Shown: positions 33,120 through 45,484 of the stretch, in pieces | Layout of the letters: each line of letters opens with the position of its first letter | How positions within the stretch are numbered: the first letter of the stretch is position 1 | NCBI GenBank assembly: GCA_034336665.1 | Contig: CM067569.1 | Span: forward strand, 19,847,820-19,911,819 | Direction of reading: 5' to 3' | DNA: 64,000 nucleotides | Origin: Luscinia megarhynchos | Taxonomy: Eukaryota; Chordata; Aves; Passeriformes; Turdidae | The notes under the pieces: generated by a model | What the model was told of the DNA's origin: nothing | The model's input: only the letters and a program-made list of their open reading frames with translations | Databases searched by the model: none | Position numbers and translations under genes: made by a program

Positions 33120-35051
33120 GGTAGGTTTGTGGACTTTCACCAAATGAAGTTCATGAGAGTTATTTGCACTGCCACGAAGTAGCTGCCAACTACCAATGTT
33201 CATGACCTAGCCACGTTGTCTACAAAGTTCCCTTGTTCCCAGGACACTCATTGATCAGACTAGTGGCCCACAGAGGTGTTTTCTTCACCTGCCTTCATCC
33301 TCTGTATGTCCTTCCTGTCCATGGTGCTCTTGGCTGCTATCTGAACTGGTGCTTACAACTGGGTTACTGTAATGCATGAGAACTATCAAATGGGTGAGGA
33401 AAAGATTTCTAGGGAGAGAGACCTGCTTGTTTCATTTCAGCTAGGCTGCTTTCCACTTCCCATAACAACTGCTTTCAAACAAAGCATTTAATTTCCATGA
33501 ATTTCAGGCTCATTTGAAGAGCCTCCCATCCCTAGTGATCAGACACAGTTGTTTGGTGTCTGTGTAGGAACTAGGAAAGGGCAGTTTCTGAAACTGTTCT
33601 CAGCACAGGTGCTACTTGGTGGATCTACAGCACTTCCAGGCTTGTTTCATGTAGAATTATTCTTCAAGTCAATTTTGCTCTCAGCATAAGTATTGATGGG
33701 TCAAAGTGTAATAAAAGTATTTCTCTATAGCTCTGAAGTACTTTACTGATTTTTACCCAATTACCAGCAGGCAATGAAGCCAGAGGAAGCATTTGGCAGT
33801 CATGCAGTGATTATGTGATTTGGGTGTGCACAGCATTCAGATTCTAAGGAGATGAAACCTCCCTCCCTGCCAAAGTCCAAATGTGCTCCCTGGGTGTCTC
33901 TCCAGTGTGGCTGCCCAGTCCCAGGCAGGCACTGTGGGGAGCACAGTTGGTTCATGTGGGCTGCTCAAGCATCAGCCATGTAGGCAGCCTGTTAAATCCA
34001 TTGTCTGCATCTCCTGTTGTGCAGAGCTGCTGACTAGGGCTTAGACTTTGTGCAGCAGCCATCCTGTTTGATGAAATTAGCAGAGGTAGGCACTAGTAGA
34101 GGTAGTGACTTTCTTGACCAGCTGGGATCGTGGCATCTTGTACAGCTGTGAAGCAAAGATGGGCTGTGGGCTGGAGAGCAAAGGAAATGCCTCCCTGGTG
34201 TCCTGATGCTGTACAGTGCTGTGCAGACAGGAGCTGGAGAGTCTGCTGAGGGCAGAAGTGTAAAGACATTCACAGTTCCATTGCATGAATGCAGAATCAT
34301 GTATGGAAAGGTGGGCAATGAGGCATTCACTTGGTGAGGCTCTCTAAAGTGTGGCTGGGGAGAAGGCTCTCCATGAGACCTTGCAGCTACAGGCAGGCAG
34401 CAGTGGCTGCTGGCAGGCTGAGTTTTCACTGGGATCAAGAGGCTCCCCCTCCCTGTGTTTCAAACCCATCTCAGGGGCCCACCTGCCCGGTTTTGGGGGC
34501 AGGGTTCCCAGAAAATCACACCATCCTGCCTCTTAGCAGCCAGGCCTGAACCAGTCCTGCAGCTATCCCCACACAACCACACTGCAAACAGGGCTCTAAG
34601 TCCCCAGCCAAGAGTGTTTATGGGGAATCACCACTGTTTAGGTGTGCAAAGCCTTCTGAGCTCCATGATTTCTCACAGATTTTATGAGGAGGGCTGTTTC
34701 TGTGCTTCTATATCAGCACCCTGTGTCTGGCATTTGAACCCGGATAATCTTTAAAAGGGTAAAAGATCACTGTCACTAAGTTTCTTGCACTCGTGCCATG
34801 TAATGAGCAATAAGAGCAGCAACAGGGTGCATGGGGAGAAGCAAACAGATTTCCTGCGTGTCCCAACTGTGGGAGTAACTCAGGGTAGCAAAAAAGGTTT
34901 GAAGACCCTCCTGGGGCTCTACAGTATGAATAGAGATCTGTCTCTTGACATTAGCTGAACTCTTGCCCTTTGGTTTTCTTCAAAGAGTGCAAGCAGACTC
35001 TGCTGAGTTCAGGTGAGGGCAATGCAAGGTGTTAAACTGGTAGGCTGGATC

Positions 35052-35102
35052 CACCTGACACTAAAGGGATTTCTGGTCCCAGCTGGCTCCACAATTTAAA
35101 AG
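35052..35102 (+). promoter_or_regulatory. ZP4 proximal promoter: E-boxes and TATA-like box
   Basis: A TATA-like AATTTAAAAG lies at 35093-35102, about 40 bases before the ATG at 35134. Two E-boxes precede it, CACCTG (35052-35057) and CAGCTG (35080-35085). In mammals the oocyte factor FIGLA acts on ZP genes through an E-box close to the promoter, so these are reasonable candidates, not proven sites. Confidence 0.45.
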
Positions 35103-35862
35103 GGCTAGGCTTAGAGCCCTGCCAGCAAGCAGGATGGGTGCTGCAGGGCAGTCTAGGGCTGCATCAGGAGCTATGCTCTTCTGGGTGTTTCTTGGTCCCC
35201 TTGCCTTGGTTCTTGGGGCTCATGTCAGTGTTTTTTCTGATCCCACCCTGCTGACTTGTGGCCAAAAAAGCTTTCAGCTCACCTTACCTCCAGGCTGGGA
35301 AGGGAATGCTTCATTTGTGCTGACTACTTGGGGTGAGGCAATATCAAGAGGCATTTTTTAGCCATATCTTTGCCCAAATGAAGAGGTGCATGGAATGAGA
35401 AGAAAGGAACAGGTTTTGATGTGAAGTGTTGCTGAATAGCTTCTGTGCATCTTGCATAATCGGGGGCTGTTTATATGACACAGCAGTCAAGGACTTGGTG
35501 AAGTGCTGTGCCTGGATCTAGATGTCATAGCTGCTGGATTTTCTCACTGCTGTTCTAGACCTTAATACTGGCTAGGTCTCTATTTTTTAGAAAGGTGGGA
35601 TTGTAGTGGTCTAATCTGCAATATGGGACTCTGAAGCCCCTGCTGCTGTGTCCTCTTTCCCTAGATATTGAAGGGAAGGCACATGCTCTGCAAAATGACT
35701 CTGGCTGTGGGCTCTTGGTATCTGAGACTCCAGATGGCTCCAGGAAAATATCGGTCTCTTATGCTGGCTGTTATGTCTTTGAGTGGGTGAGTGACCTTAG
35801 GGATTCTGCTGGGGATGTAACTACTGCTGCTCTGGCTGTCCTGACTGGTGATCCTCCCCTAG

Positions 35863-35966
35863 GATCACAATTACCTTATACTGGTTGGGCTTGAAGGAAC
35901 AGATGCTGCTGGGCAGAAAGGTTCTTCATGAGGAGACATTGCTCAGGTGCCCTGTGGACCGTCCTG
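35863..35966 (+). other. ZP4: ZP4 exon 3 with one-base insertion
   Basis: The exon starts in frame (DHNYLILVGLEGTDAAGQ) after exon 2 ends in phase 0. After CAG at 35914-35916 the frame must move by one base to give the family-like KVLHEETLLRCPVD and to enter exon 4 in the right phase. Read literally, the frame meets TGA at 35929-35931. The exon is 104 bases; 103 would satisfy both neighbours. The shift lies in or beside GGCAGAAAGG, which has short A and G runs. Confidence 0.8.
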
Positions 35967-38900
35967 GTAAGAGACAAGCACCTGTCAGAATCTTGTGGTG
36001 ATGAGTGCCATTCCTTTCAGATGGCTGTTCCTAGTCAGTTTGGGGGACTAGGAAAGGGGACTTTCTGCTGTGCAGAAAACCCCACAGAAAAGGGTCTGGA
36101 CATGGGAGCCACCAACTTGCTGGGGACTTGTGCCTCTCTGCAGGGTCAGCAGGTGAATGTTTGTTTTGTCTCCCAGCCATATTCTGGCTACATGAGTCCT
36201 TGCAAGTTCAGGGATTGAACTGGAGACTAGGTACAACGATTTTCTTAACCACCAAAAGCTGATATAGTTTATCCTGACAGATCCAATGTAAATTCAGATT
36301 CCTGTACATGGCCTCAGGGGGAGCCTCTGTTCATGGAAATTCAAGTCCCTCCTGAGCAGGCTTCCATGCCAGATCCATGTGCTTGACCTTCACCTGACTC
36401 TCATTTCCCTTGATTTGTATGCAGAGTCACCAGGACACCTTAAATCAGTGTCCTTCATGTGTTTGTCCCCCTGCTCTTGTGCTCTAGCTGCAAAGCCCTG
36501 CTGTTTTTTCCAGCCCTGGATGCTCCAAGCAGTAGCGTGTGCTCGGCCGTTCCCAGCCAGGACCGGCTGCCCTGTGCCTCCCTGCCCACCAGCCAGGGAG
36601 ACTGTGGAGCACGAGGCTGCTGCTATGACCCCAGAGACAGGGTGCAGCCTTGCTACTTTGGCAACACAGGTAAGCCTGGGCAGCCTTTCTCCCTCCCTCC
36701 TGAGCTGCTGCAAAACAGGATCTCTCACTTTGCTGGCAGGGCAAGCTGGGTGTGCACCACTCCTGCAGGTGGCTCAAGGCTATGTTTTTGGCTGTCAAGA
36801 ATAAAATGTCTCAATGAAGTGTCCAGCATTTTCCACTGTATTGCAACAGACCTGGTTTTGTGCCCAGCATTGGTGTTGTTGTTGGAGCTGGTTGCACTTG
36901 TCTTGCCATACTTAGTGCCTGTTTTGTGGGTTAAAGGCATGTCAGCTTGCAGGACTTGCTGGTCTTGTCCTGGTTGTGATATTAGGGCTTCTTGTCCATC
37001 CCTCTTATCTCTGAGCTCAAGACTGATTATATTTTTTTCTCCAGTGACAGCTCATTGCACACCAGATGGCCAGTTTTCTATTGCTGTTTCTCGAGATGTT
37101 ACCCTGCCACCTGTTGCCCTGGACTCAGTGCAGCTGGCCAGTGGACACAGTACAGGCTGTGTCCCTGTCCTGACAAACAATGCCTTTGTTGTCTACCAGT
37201 TTCCACTCTCTACCTGTGGCACTACTTTTCAGGTAAGAGCTGCAGCTGTTGCTAGGCTGGAAGAGCTGGAACAACCTGACATGGCTTTGGCTGCTTAATG
37301 GACATCCTACAGACTTCCAGCCTCATATTGATCCAGCCTGACTTTACCACAGTAATGGTGCCTATCTGTCATTCTAGATGACTGGAGACCAGGCCATATA
37401 TGAGAATGAGTTGGTGGCAAGCAGGGATGTGAAGACTGGGAGCCTTGGCTCTGTCACCAGGGATAGCATTTTCAGGTATTACTCTGGACCTGATGTTGCT
37501 AGGTGTCACTGTGTCCAGCATCACTAGAGAAATTCCTGCTTGTCACAAGCTCTGAATTCACATGAGGGTACTGGAGTAGGTTAAAGACTGGTGTATCTCT
37601 AATTAGTAGGAATAAAGCTGGTCAAGTGATCAGTGACAATCTGCAGATTCTCAAATCTTAACACTAAAGAGAATTTCAAGTATTTGTTAAAAGAAAGTGT
37701 TGGAAGAAGGAATATAACTAATTAAAGCAGATGATAAGTTGCCGTATTGGAGAAAGGGGGTATCAGAGTGACTTTTTGTTATTTGCCTGATTTGGAGCTT
37801 TCCTTTCCTTTCCCACCAGGTTACATGTCCGATGTAGTTACCCCATCAGTGGGAGCTCCGTTCCCTTGAGTGTCCAGGTGTTCACATTGCCTCCACTCCC
37901 TGCTGTGTCCCAGGCAGGTCCTCTGTCCTTGGAGCTGCGTGTTGCCTCAGGTAGGAGAGGTTTGCAGGACCTGCTCAAGCCTCAGTGCAGGGCTCTGGTC
38001 TCTGATGAGTAACAGTGGAGTACTGATGGGTTAACCCAGCACTGCTTCCCTGCCATGGTGGGAACTTACTGATAGGGCTGTAAAGGATGCCTATTCCTGT
38101 TCCTTCCTGCTCTTAAATGGCTCTTGGGTTTCTTCTGTCCCAGATGAAAGCTATACTTCCTACTATACAGACAGTGACTATCCTGTAGTGAAGACTCTGA
38201 GAGACCCTGTTTATGCAGAAGTAAAGATCCTTCAGAGAACAGACCCAGACCTGATTCTAGTTCTGCACCACTGCTGGGCCACACCAAGCCCCAACCCTCA
38301 GCAACAGCTGCAGTGGCCAATTTTGGTGGATGGGTAAGTCACTTGTAAAAACACTTTGGGTCAGGGGAATAACTTGCTCTTTCTTCACTGCTTGCCTTTC
38401 CTCTCAGGTGCCCTTACACAGGGGACAACTACCAGACACAGCTGATGCCACAGAGTTTCACCTCGGGACTGCTGTTCCCCTCTCATCATCAGCGTTTCAC
38501 CCTCTACACATTCACCTTTGTGGACTCCACTTCCCAAGAGAAACTTTCTGGGCTGGTAAGGTCCTGTCCTGGCTGCCTAGCTTCATACTGAAGACAAGCA
38601 AAAATGTGTGAGCAATAGGAACAATTTCATAACTATGAGTCTCTTGGCCTCCTTTAGGGCAGTGGAGCAAAGACTAGGAAAATCCCCGTGCTGAAACAGA
38701 AGGGGAGAGGTTGATGTCAAAAACCTTATGCCCTGAAGTGAATGTGGTAGGGGTAAGAGACATCACTGGAGGGGTGAGATAGAAAATGTGACTACTAGGT
38801 GGGTAGTAGTTTACTTAAGCAAGTGCTAACTTTTCTGGTGAATTGGCTTAGTGATGTGCTCTAGCTATGCTAATCAATATTCTCTAAACTACATTTCTTG

Positions 38901-40430
38901 GCCAAAATGACTTGGAAATAACTCTATGTACTTTTTGAAGCAGCTGGGCTCTGAATCTCATCGAGCTCCTCCAGTTAAGTCACATTAAATTCACCCTGCA
39001 TGTTTGCTCAGCACTGCTGGGATCAACGAATACTCAAAACTGGTCTCAGCTGTATTTAAGGAGGCTCACAGTGAGGTGGTGCTGGGGCAGGGTGCTAGGG
39101 CGAAGTGCTGAAATGCCAGGTTTTCCCGGGTTTGAGTGTGTGGTTAAAGGTTTGGAAGCTGCCTCGGACCGGACAGCAGAGGGCTCCAAGGCTGCAGCCT
39201 GGATGTGAAACAAGGCGAGCAGACCTTGCTGCCTTCCCCTTCAGGACCAGCTGGTTTGGAGCTAACTCTCCCCATAGCAGCCCATATGGCCCTGTGACTT
39301 TGGATTTGTTGATAACAGATGTTCTTGCTGTTTGCTGAGTAGCACTTGAAGAACACCAAGACTTTCTCCCCATTCTGCTGTCTCTCAACCCCAAGTGAGT
39401 AGGCATGGGATAGGCTAGGGCCTAGGAGGCAGCAGAGCTGACTCAAAATCGCCAAAGGAATATTTAATGCTGCACGATTTTATGCTTAGCAGTAAACATT
39501 AGGGAGTTCATCTTTGTGTAGCTGATGCTCCAACTGCCTGGGCACTGGCCTGCCTGTAGGAGCAGGGTAGGTGACTTGCTTTCACATCTCTAGTGCTTTA
39601 GGCTTTTTTTCTTCCCTCTCTTTCATTTAGCTAACCTGTAGCTGGAGAGATAAAGACAGTTTTCTTGGTTTTCCTATTTTCTCTGCCTGCTGGGGCAGAG
39701 TAGGGCAGTGAGTAAGTGGCTGTGTGGGTTCTGAGCTGTTGGCTGGGTCAGTGCCCCCCACCAGGATATCAGCAGTCTCCAGACCCTGCCTGAGGCACTC
39801 CAGGCTGTGTTCCCTGTTTCTCCAGGTGTACCTGCACTGCAGTGCTTCGGTGTGCCACGGGTCTGTGGAGGGGTCCTGTGTCACCATGTGTCCTTCCAGA
39901 GCCAGTAAGTGTCCTGCCTTCTGCTTCCCCAGCCAAAGGGCCACCAAGGGCCCAGTCCCCAGGCTGGGAGCAGGAGACATGTAGCCTAGGGAGCAATTCT
40001 CTTGAGGCATGGACAGCTTGACAGAGCATTTCCTGCTCCTTTCCACTAAGGGCTCTTCGTATGCCAAAAAGACAGAGGTCTCTTAGCTCTGTGTGGCCTC
40101 CTGTGGAAACTGTGGCCTTCAGAGCTTCCTGTGTGTTGAGAAGCTGGCCTGGACAAAGTTTGCTGTACCTCTTCTTACCTACACCCTTCACATTGCTCTC
40201 TAGGGGGCAAAAGGAGTGCTGAGCATCCTTTCCAGGAAGGTACTTCCCATGTGTCCAGCAAAGGCCCTGTGATTTTCCTCCAGGATGAGCTAAGACAGGA
40301 CTCGGCCAAGGATGGCCTTGGTAAGTGTGGCAGCAGAGCAGGGGAAGGGGGCTGGCCTAAGCCTTTCTGCAGAAAGGCTGAGCCCCTAAGGCAGCCCTGG
40401 GAGCATTAACTGGGGTGTCTCTCCCCACAG

Positions 40431-40574
40431 GAGTGGCTGTGCATGCTGCAGCCCCCTGGGCTCTGGGATTTGCTGCTGTGGCAACTGGGGACAGCTCTGT
40501 GTGTGGTGCTTGTGGTTTCTGTGCTGTGGCAAAGGAAGGTGTCAGCAGCACGTGAAATCAATGGATTGCAATAA
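40431..40574 (+). other. ZP4: ZP4 last exon: membrane anchor in a shifted frame, stop inside the poly(A) signal
   Basis: Spliced literally from exon 11 (ending in phase 1), this exon reads a poorly hydrophobic tail ending at TGA 40553-40555. The frame one base along gives WDLLLWQLG then TALCVVLVVSVLWQRK, a membrane segment with a basic stop-transfer like other ZP4 proteins. It ends at TAA 40572-40574, which lies inside AATAAA 40570-40575. Very short 3'UTRs with the stop at or in the signal are known for ZP genes, which supports this frame as ancestral. One extra G at the acceptor (CACAG|GAGTGG) would explain the difference. Confidence 0.65.
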
Positions 40575-40575
40575 A
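40570..40575 (+). terminator. ZP4: ZP4 poly(A) signal overlapping the ancestral stop codon
   Basis: AATAAA directly at the end of the membrane-anchor frame, giving a 3'UTR of perhaps 15-30 bases. A GT-rich stretch (TTGGTTGGTGTACC) follows within 30 bases, as expected of a cleavage site. Confidence 0.8.
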
Positions 40576-40599
40576 GTGACTGCCAAACCCATTTGGTTG

Positions 40600-43500
40600 G
40601 TGTACCCCTTCCCCTCGAGACCCTGGCTGTAAGACTTATTTGAAAGGCAAAAATTATCCCAGAGGCTGTGAAAGCTTTCCAGATTCATCTCATTCTGGAA
40701 TTCTTCTGGGTTTGGTGTTATCTGTCTGCCTTGGACAAACTGGAGACCTTGTCAAGGCCTGGGCTGCAGGCTGAGGCAGGATTGAGGCTGGGTGGTGTTG
40801 GCATTTCTGTTAATGAATATAGTGGATTTCAAAAGTAGTGACCTAGGCTCCATTCAAACACTGAGCAGAAGTGCAGCAAAACTCACTAAAGGCAGATCCT
40901 GCAGCTGCTTCTCTGGGGATGCAGAGCAGGTATTCTGACTGCACTGAGGAGCTGGGAATTGCCCACTTGTCCCTAAGTCCCTGGGTAAGTTAGGGATGTG
41001 CTTACATAGCAGGGCTGGAGAGCAAGGATGCCAAGGGCACTACACAAATGGGCCTTCTAATGATGCTGTGCATGAACGTGTTTTTCTTGCCCTAGAAACA
41101 GAAAAGGTGGCATTTTTCTGGAGAATGAGAACATGAAAACATTTTCCAACTGGAAAAAAATTAAAGTGTCTAGATGGTTTGAATTTTAGGGGAAAAAAAA
41201 ATCAAACTTTACTTAGATCTTAATCTTAAGCCTTCATGTGACAGCAGGCAGTTAGGAGTCTTCAAAGGTCTTGGATTAAAGCTAATTTGACATCACTGTC
41301 AGCATGAAAGTATTTTTTCTTAATTTTTAAACTTATTTCTTTTAGATGAGAAATAAAACTTGCCATTTTGAACATCAGGAGCAGTTCAGTGTGGTGTTGT
41401 CAGCCCCAGCAGCTGGGCAGCATTCCTCTTTGCTTTCTGAGGTCCTGGGTGAAAAAAGTACAGCAAAATTTCAGGCTGTGGAGGGGAAATGGGGCTCCAC
41501 CCCTCCTTCCTGCCAGCCTGGGGGAGCTCTGTGCTTGCACTTACTCTGAGATCTGCTTATAGCTGATGGGACAGTCCTTGAGGGGAAGGAAAAATGCTAT
41601 TCTCTTTTTTCCTCTAAGCCTTGATTAGAAATTCTTCCTGTTAGGGTGCAGGAGAGAAGTCTTAATTGTATTGCTTTGGGGCCTTTAAAAGGGAGGAGTA
41701 GCACTTACACATGGAAGCAAAGAACTGATCAGTAACTTGCTTGAGGCAGCAGATGTTGTTCTTTTTAATTAGGTTCTGCTGATACTCTGTGATTGGAGGG
41801 TGTTAATGAGTGGTTTTAGTTCCTTTCCTCTTCCAAGAAACTTCAGGAGTAATCTTATGTTTTTATTTTTCTAGTAGAAATGCTTTTCCCTGCTACTGTC
41901 AGGATAACCAGTGATCTGCATCTTGCATGCTGTCAAAAATCATAAGCATAAGAAAAGTTCCAAGTTGTATGGTGGGAGGGAGAAAGAGATCACGGGCTGG
42001 TAAAAAACATCACCTGAATATAGGTGAAACAGCCTCCTCCTTTGGAGCAGGCCTCTGGCAACTAATGACCTTGGTACAGGTGGAGCTCTGTCTGGGAAAG
42101 CTGAGTGTAAACTCATCATGTGCCTCATGACAGATCTTTAGTAGCAGTCTGTAATGTTAATTAACTGGGCAATTAGAGGAGTAATATAAAACACACATTC
42201 TCAGTGCACCAGGCAGGGTGCTCTGGCACTGTTCTTAATTGTGTGTGCATAAGCCAAGACCTAAACACCTCCTGTCTGCTGCTGGAGCCTTCCTATGCCT
42301 CAGTAAGGGAGACAGAAATATTGACTTAGAGGGCTTAGATGACTGTGTGGATGCTGAAGGGGCTGTGAGAGTCAAGTCCCTACTGCCCTTTGTTGGGTTA
42401 CTGAGCCATCCAAGTGTCAGGGAGCTCTGGGTGTGTATCCTGTGGGAATTGCATAGATTCCCCTGCAGGGACTGCCTCTTTTGGTGCAGAGCTGTGTGTA
42501 GGAGGCTGGTATGATGCTTAGTGTAGGGTACATGCAGTGCTAAGTGGAGGTGGTGAGCAAAGAAATTAAACTTAATTCTCTTATCCAGTCTGGGGAGCCT
42601 TCTGTGTTTAAGGCTTGCTCTTGGTGCTCAGCTGGCAGGAGGGCTGTGAGCAGCAGTGAGAGGAGAGTTGTTCTTGTGAAGCACTGGTGGAAGGCAAGCT
42701 GGAGGTTTCCTCCTCTGTTGCATTGGCCCTGTGTTCACTGTTCTCCAGTGCCACTGGGTGTTAGTGGCTCTCATGGCTCCTGTTATGCAATACTTGCTCC
42801 TGCAAAGAGTGTATTCCTTCCACCTTCACAGACCCACTTCTGGCTTACTGTTTTCTAGGCCTCTCTTCAGTTGAGTTTCATTGACTTTTCACCATTACTT
42901 TCTTTTGAATACCTGTGTGTGACTCTGTGTCAGCCCCTGTCTAGCTTCACTCTGTCTCACCTGGTTATACAGCTCAGTTAAAGCTGTGGGGGTGCTGTAC
43001 AGTGGCTTAGACACCTGCAGGGGAGAGGAAGCTGCTCTGCCCAGGAGGGTGCTGTAGGCTGAGGAAGAGCAGCTAAGGTCTGTTTTTTGAGGCTGTTGTG
43101 TGGTGCTGCTACTGAATCCTGATTTTCAGAAAGAAACCCCAGTGCTGAGCATAGCACACTGTCCCACTGTCCTCACTGATTTTTCTTGGAAGTGCTATGT
43201 GTGCTGCCTGTCTGTGAAAGCAAAGCCCAACAGCAGCACCTAGTAGAAGGCTGCTCAAAATTAACCTGTTTTGTCATACCTGAACTTTCAAAAGGCTCTC
43301 CTTATTCTCTACATCTTTGAGAACAGCACCTTCTTCCAAACACCAAACTTGTTTCTTTGACAAAGCTAAAGATGTTCTTTAAAAGCTTGGAGGTAACAAT
43401 TCCTTTCTTGACTAGCTGTGCTCACCTGATACCCTAAAGGTGTGGCAGTTGCTATACTACAAGTCAGGTGTTCATTAATAAAATATCAGAAAACAATTAT

Positions 43501-45480
43501 CATAATAGTGATACTTTTATTAAATTTCTTATGCTTGGTTTACAATGGATCCTGGAGTGGAGAACTATACAGTATGTTACACTTTATAAATACATTTACC
43601 TCTGAAAATACATGAACTTATTTAATATAATGCTATAATAAAGAAGAGTGCTAGTTTATCTTAATTAAAAACAACAAGACACAAAACACCCAACAAACTT
43701 ATACCATGAATAAAGAGGGTTGTAGAAAATACCAGTTCATGATGCTATGTCTTAAAACACTTTAAATTCAGTTTACACTGATTCACATTCTGTACAGTCT
43801 CTGTAAAAAAACTTGGAGGGATAATGGAGGATGTAAGTAATGCAGGATTTTTATCCCCTGTAGTTATGGAGATATACAGAATATTCATAGAATAATCAAG
43901 TCATAAATCTTTCTAGCTTTGGCTGAAGCTAGCAAGATATACAGTGAATAACCAAGTCCTGCAGCAGCAGCTACAACTGAAACATTAAACACAGCACCTA
44001 CTTTAGGGTGCTAACCTTGAGTCAGCACAGCCTTTTTTTTTTCTTTTTAATGGGAATTTGGGTTGTGGGGCTTGGTCATTGTGTTTGTGGAGGTTTTTTG
44101 AGATGCTAAGCAACAACAGTAGTAATCCTTGTGAGTACTTGAACCCTGCCCTCAGTCATCCCTGCAAACTGTACTGGCCCTGGCATGGCTGAGATCTCCA
44201 AATCCCAGAAAAGATCCTGGTTTGGAGGACTCCAACAGCTCCAGCTGATGTGGATGAGCAAGGGAAAGCATCTGCTGCTGAAAGACTAAGCCTGGTGAAG
44301 CTGATCATTCTTGCTAGCTTGTCAAATCTTGGTTCTCAGGCAAGTTGGGGGTGGGAGGGATTTTTTAAACAGTAATTGCTTGACTTGTAATTTTATTATA
44401 ATTTATGGGGGTAGAACAATCCTTTATCGAGGCAATGTTAGTTTACTTAAATATTTGCTTCATGTGTATTAATTATTTTGCTAGTACCTATAAGAGCTGG
44501 TGTGCAGAGACCTCTGCAGCCATGGGATGTTCAGAAGCATGCACTGCCTGTTCCTCATGTCAGAGAGCACTGGACATGTGGCAATAAGGCAGCCACCACA
44601 CACAGTCACAGCCTTACACAGTTGGTAGTGTATCCCAAAAGGGCCCCAGATTACAGAGGAAGTATTTGGATTATTTTCCCTCACCTTTTCTCAGTAGAGA
44701 GAGTGTGGGCAGAGCCATACAGCAGCAAGACTGCCCCACCTGCACAGACAGAGCACTTCAGTGGAACTTAGAAATGGGAAATCAAGCCTGGTATCCTGTC
44801 CCCCATCAAAAAAAGAAAAAAGATGGATTACAGAATGGCTGGACTTGGGGCAGAAGCTGCCCTGGCTGCCCTCTCCAGTCTGTGGAAAGGCTGATTCCTG
44901 CAGTGCTGCTTACTCTGGTCTTTGCAATGAGTGTGTGCAATGCCTGCTTCTGTGCAGGGTAGCACCAGAGTCCAGGGACCTCTGCAGAAGCAGCAGGCCC
45001 ACAGGATGGGAAGATAGTAGTGAATTCAGAATGACCTTAGCTTTACATACTTTGTTTTCCTCTTGGATTCCAGTGAAATGGCACAGCTGGCCATAGGCTG
45101 CTCTGAAGGGAGGAACTGTGCTGGGGACAGAGACTGCAACTCTCCTCCCCAGAGGGTGGAGGCTGTCCTTTCAACAGCCACCTCTGCCCTGGGCAATGAG
45201 TCTCTGGCACTCCTCTAGATGATGCTATGTCCCATAAAGCTAATGTTTATTTCAGCTGGGGAAGTCCCCAGAAAGTAATGATATTTTAAAAGCTTCAGTG
45301 TTTCAGGTAATTCTGTTCCTAACCCAGAGAAGAGGAAGAATTTCCAAATCTTAAAAGTCCCTGTTGGTTGTGTTGCCAAGATGCTAACAGCAATTTTCAT
45401 TTGTAGCTTGACTTTTTACAGTACACATCAGATTGAGGAGCAAAGCCATACATAGCTGAGCATGTGTCTGCCCACAGACC
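40600..45480. other. Intergenic or 3'UTR sequence between ZP4 and the C8orf58-like gene
   Basis: No exon with homology was seen. If the candidate terminal exon at 45485-45617 is real, part of this stretch is the 3'UTR of the minus-strand gene. AATAAA on the minus strand occurs at 45246-45251 and again at 43516-43521, the latter at the end of an AT-rich block (43500-44050). Confidence 0.4.
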
Positions 45481-45484
45481 CTTC

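Larger units (their letters stand above)
31626..35090. other. Divergent 5' flank shared by the P450 and ZP4 genes
   Basis: About 3.5 kb separate the two start codons, which point away from each other. Apart from the sites listed separately I saw no gene, RNA or recognisable repeat. Short open frames have no family match I know and no splice context. Confidence 0.5.
35134..40574 (+). pseudogene. ZP4: Zona pellucida glycoprotein 4 gene with two apparent frameshifts
   Basis: ZP4 is a secreted then cleaved component of the egg coat. Exons: 35134-35332, 35665-35786, 35863-35966, 36514-36669, 37045-37232, 37378-37475, 37820-37950, 38144-38333, 38408-38555, 39826-39904, 40204-40320, 40431-40574. 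Order: signal peptide (MLFWVFLGPLALVLG), N-terminal ZP-N-like region, trefoil in exon 4 (DRLPCA to GCCYDPRD), ZP module in exons 5-10 ([27 protein letters not shown]), furin-like RGKR|S in exon 11, then a membrane anchor. Trefoil plus length (about 557 codons if both lesions are ignored) matches ZP4, not the longer avian ZP1. The ATG at 35134 has A at -3 and G at +4; an ATG at 35173 would also give a signal peptide. Exon 3 and the last exon each carry one extra base relative to the family frame. I label it pseudogene provisionally: all splice sites and the rest of the frame are intact, so sequencing error is possible. Confidence 0.8.

Noticed and set aside
36459..37298. 279-codon + strand open frame across ZP4 exons 4 and 5
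   Set aside because: It is ZP4 exon 4 read through intron 4 in other frames; the splice sites and trefoil homology show the true exons.
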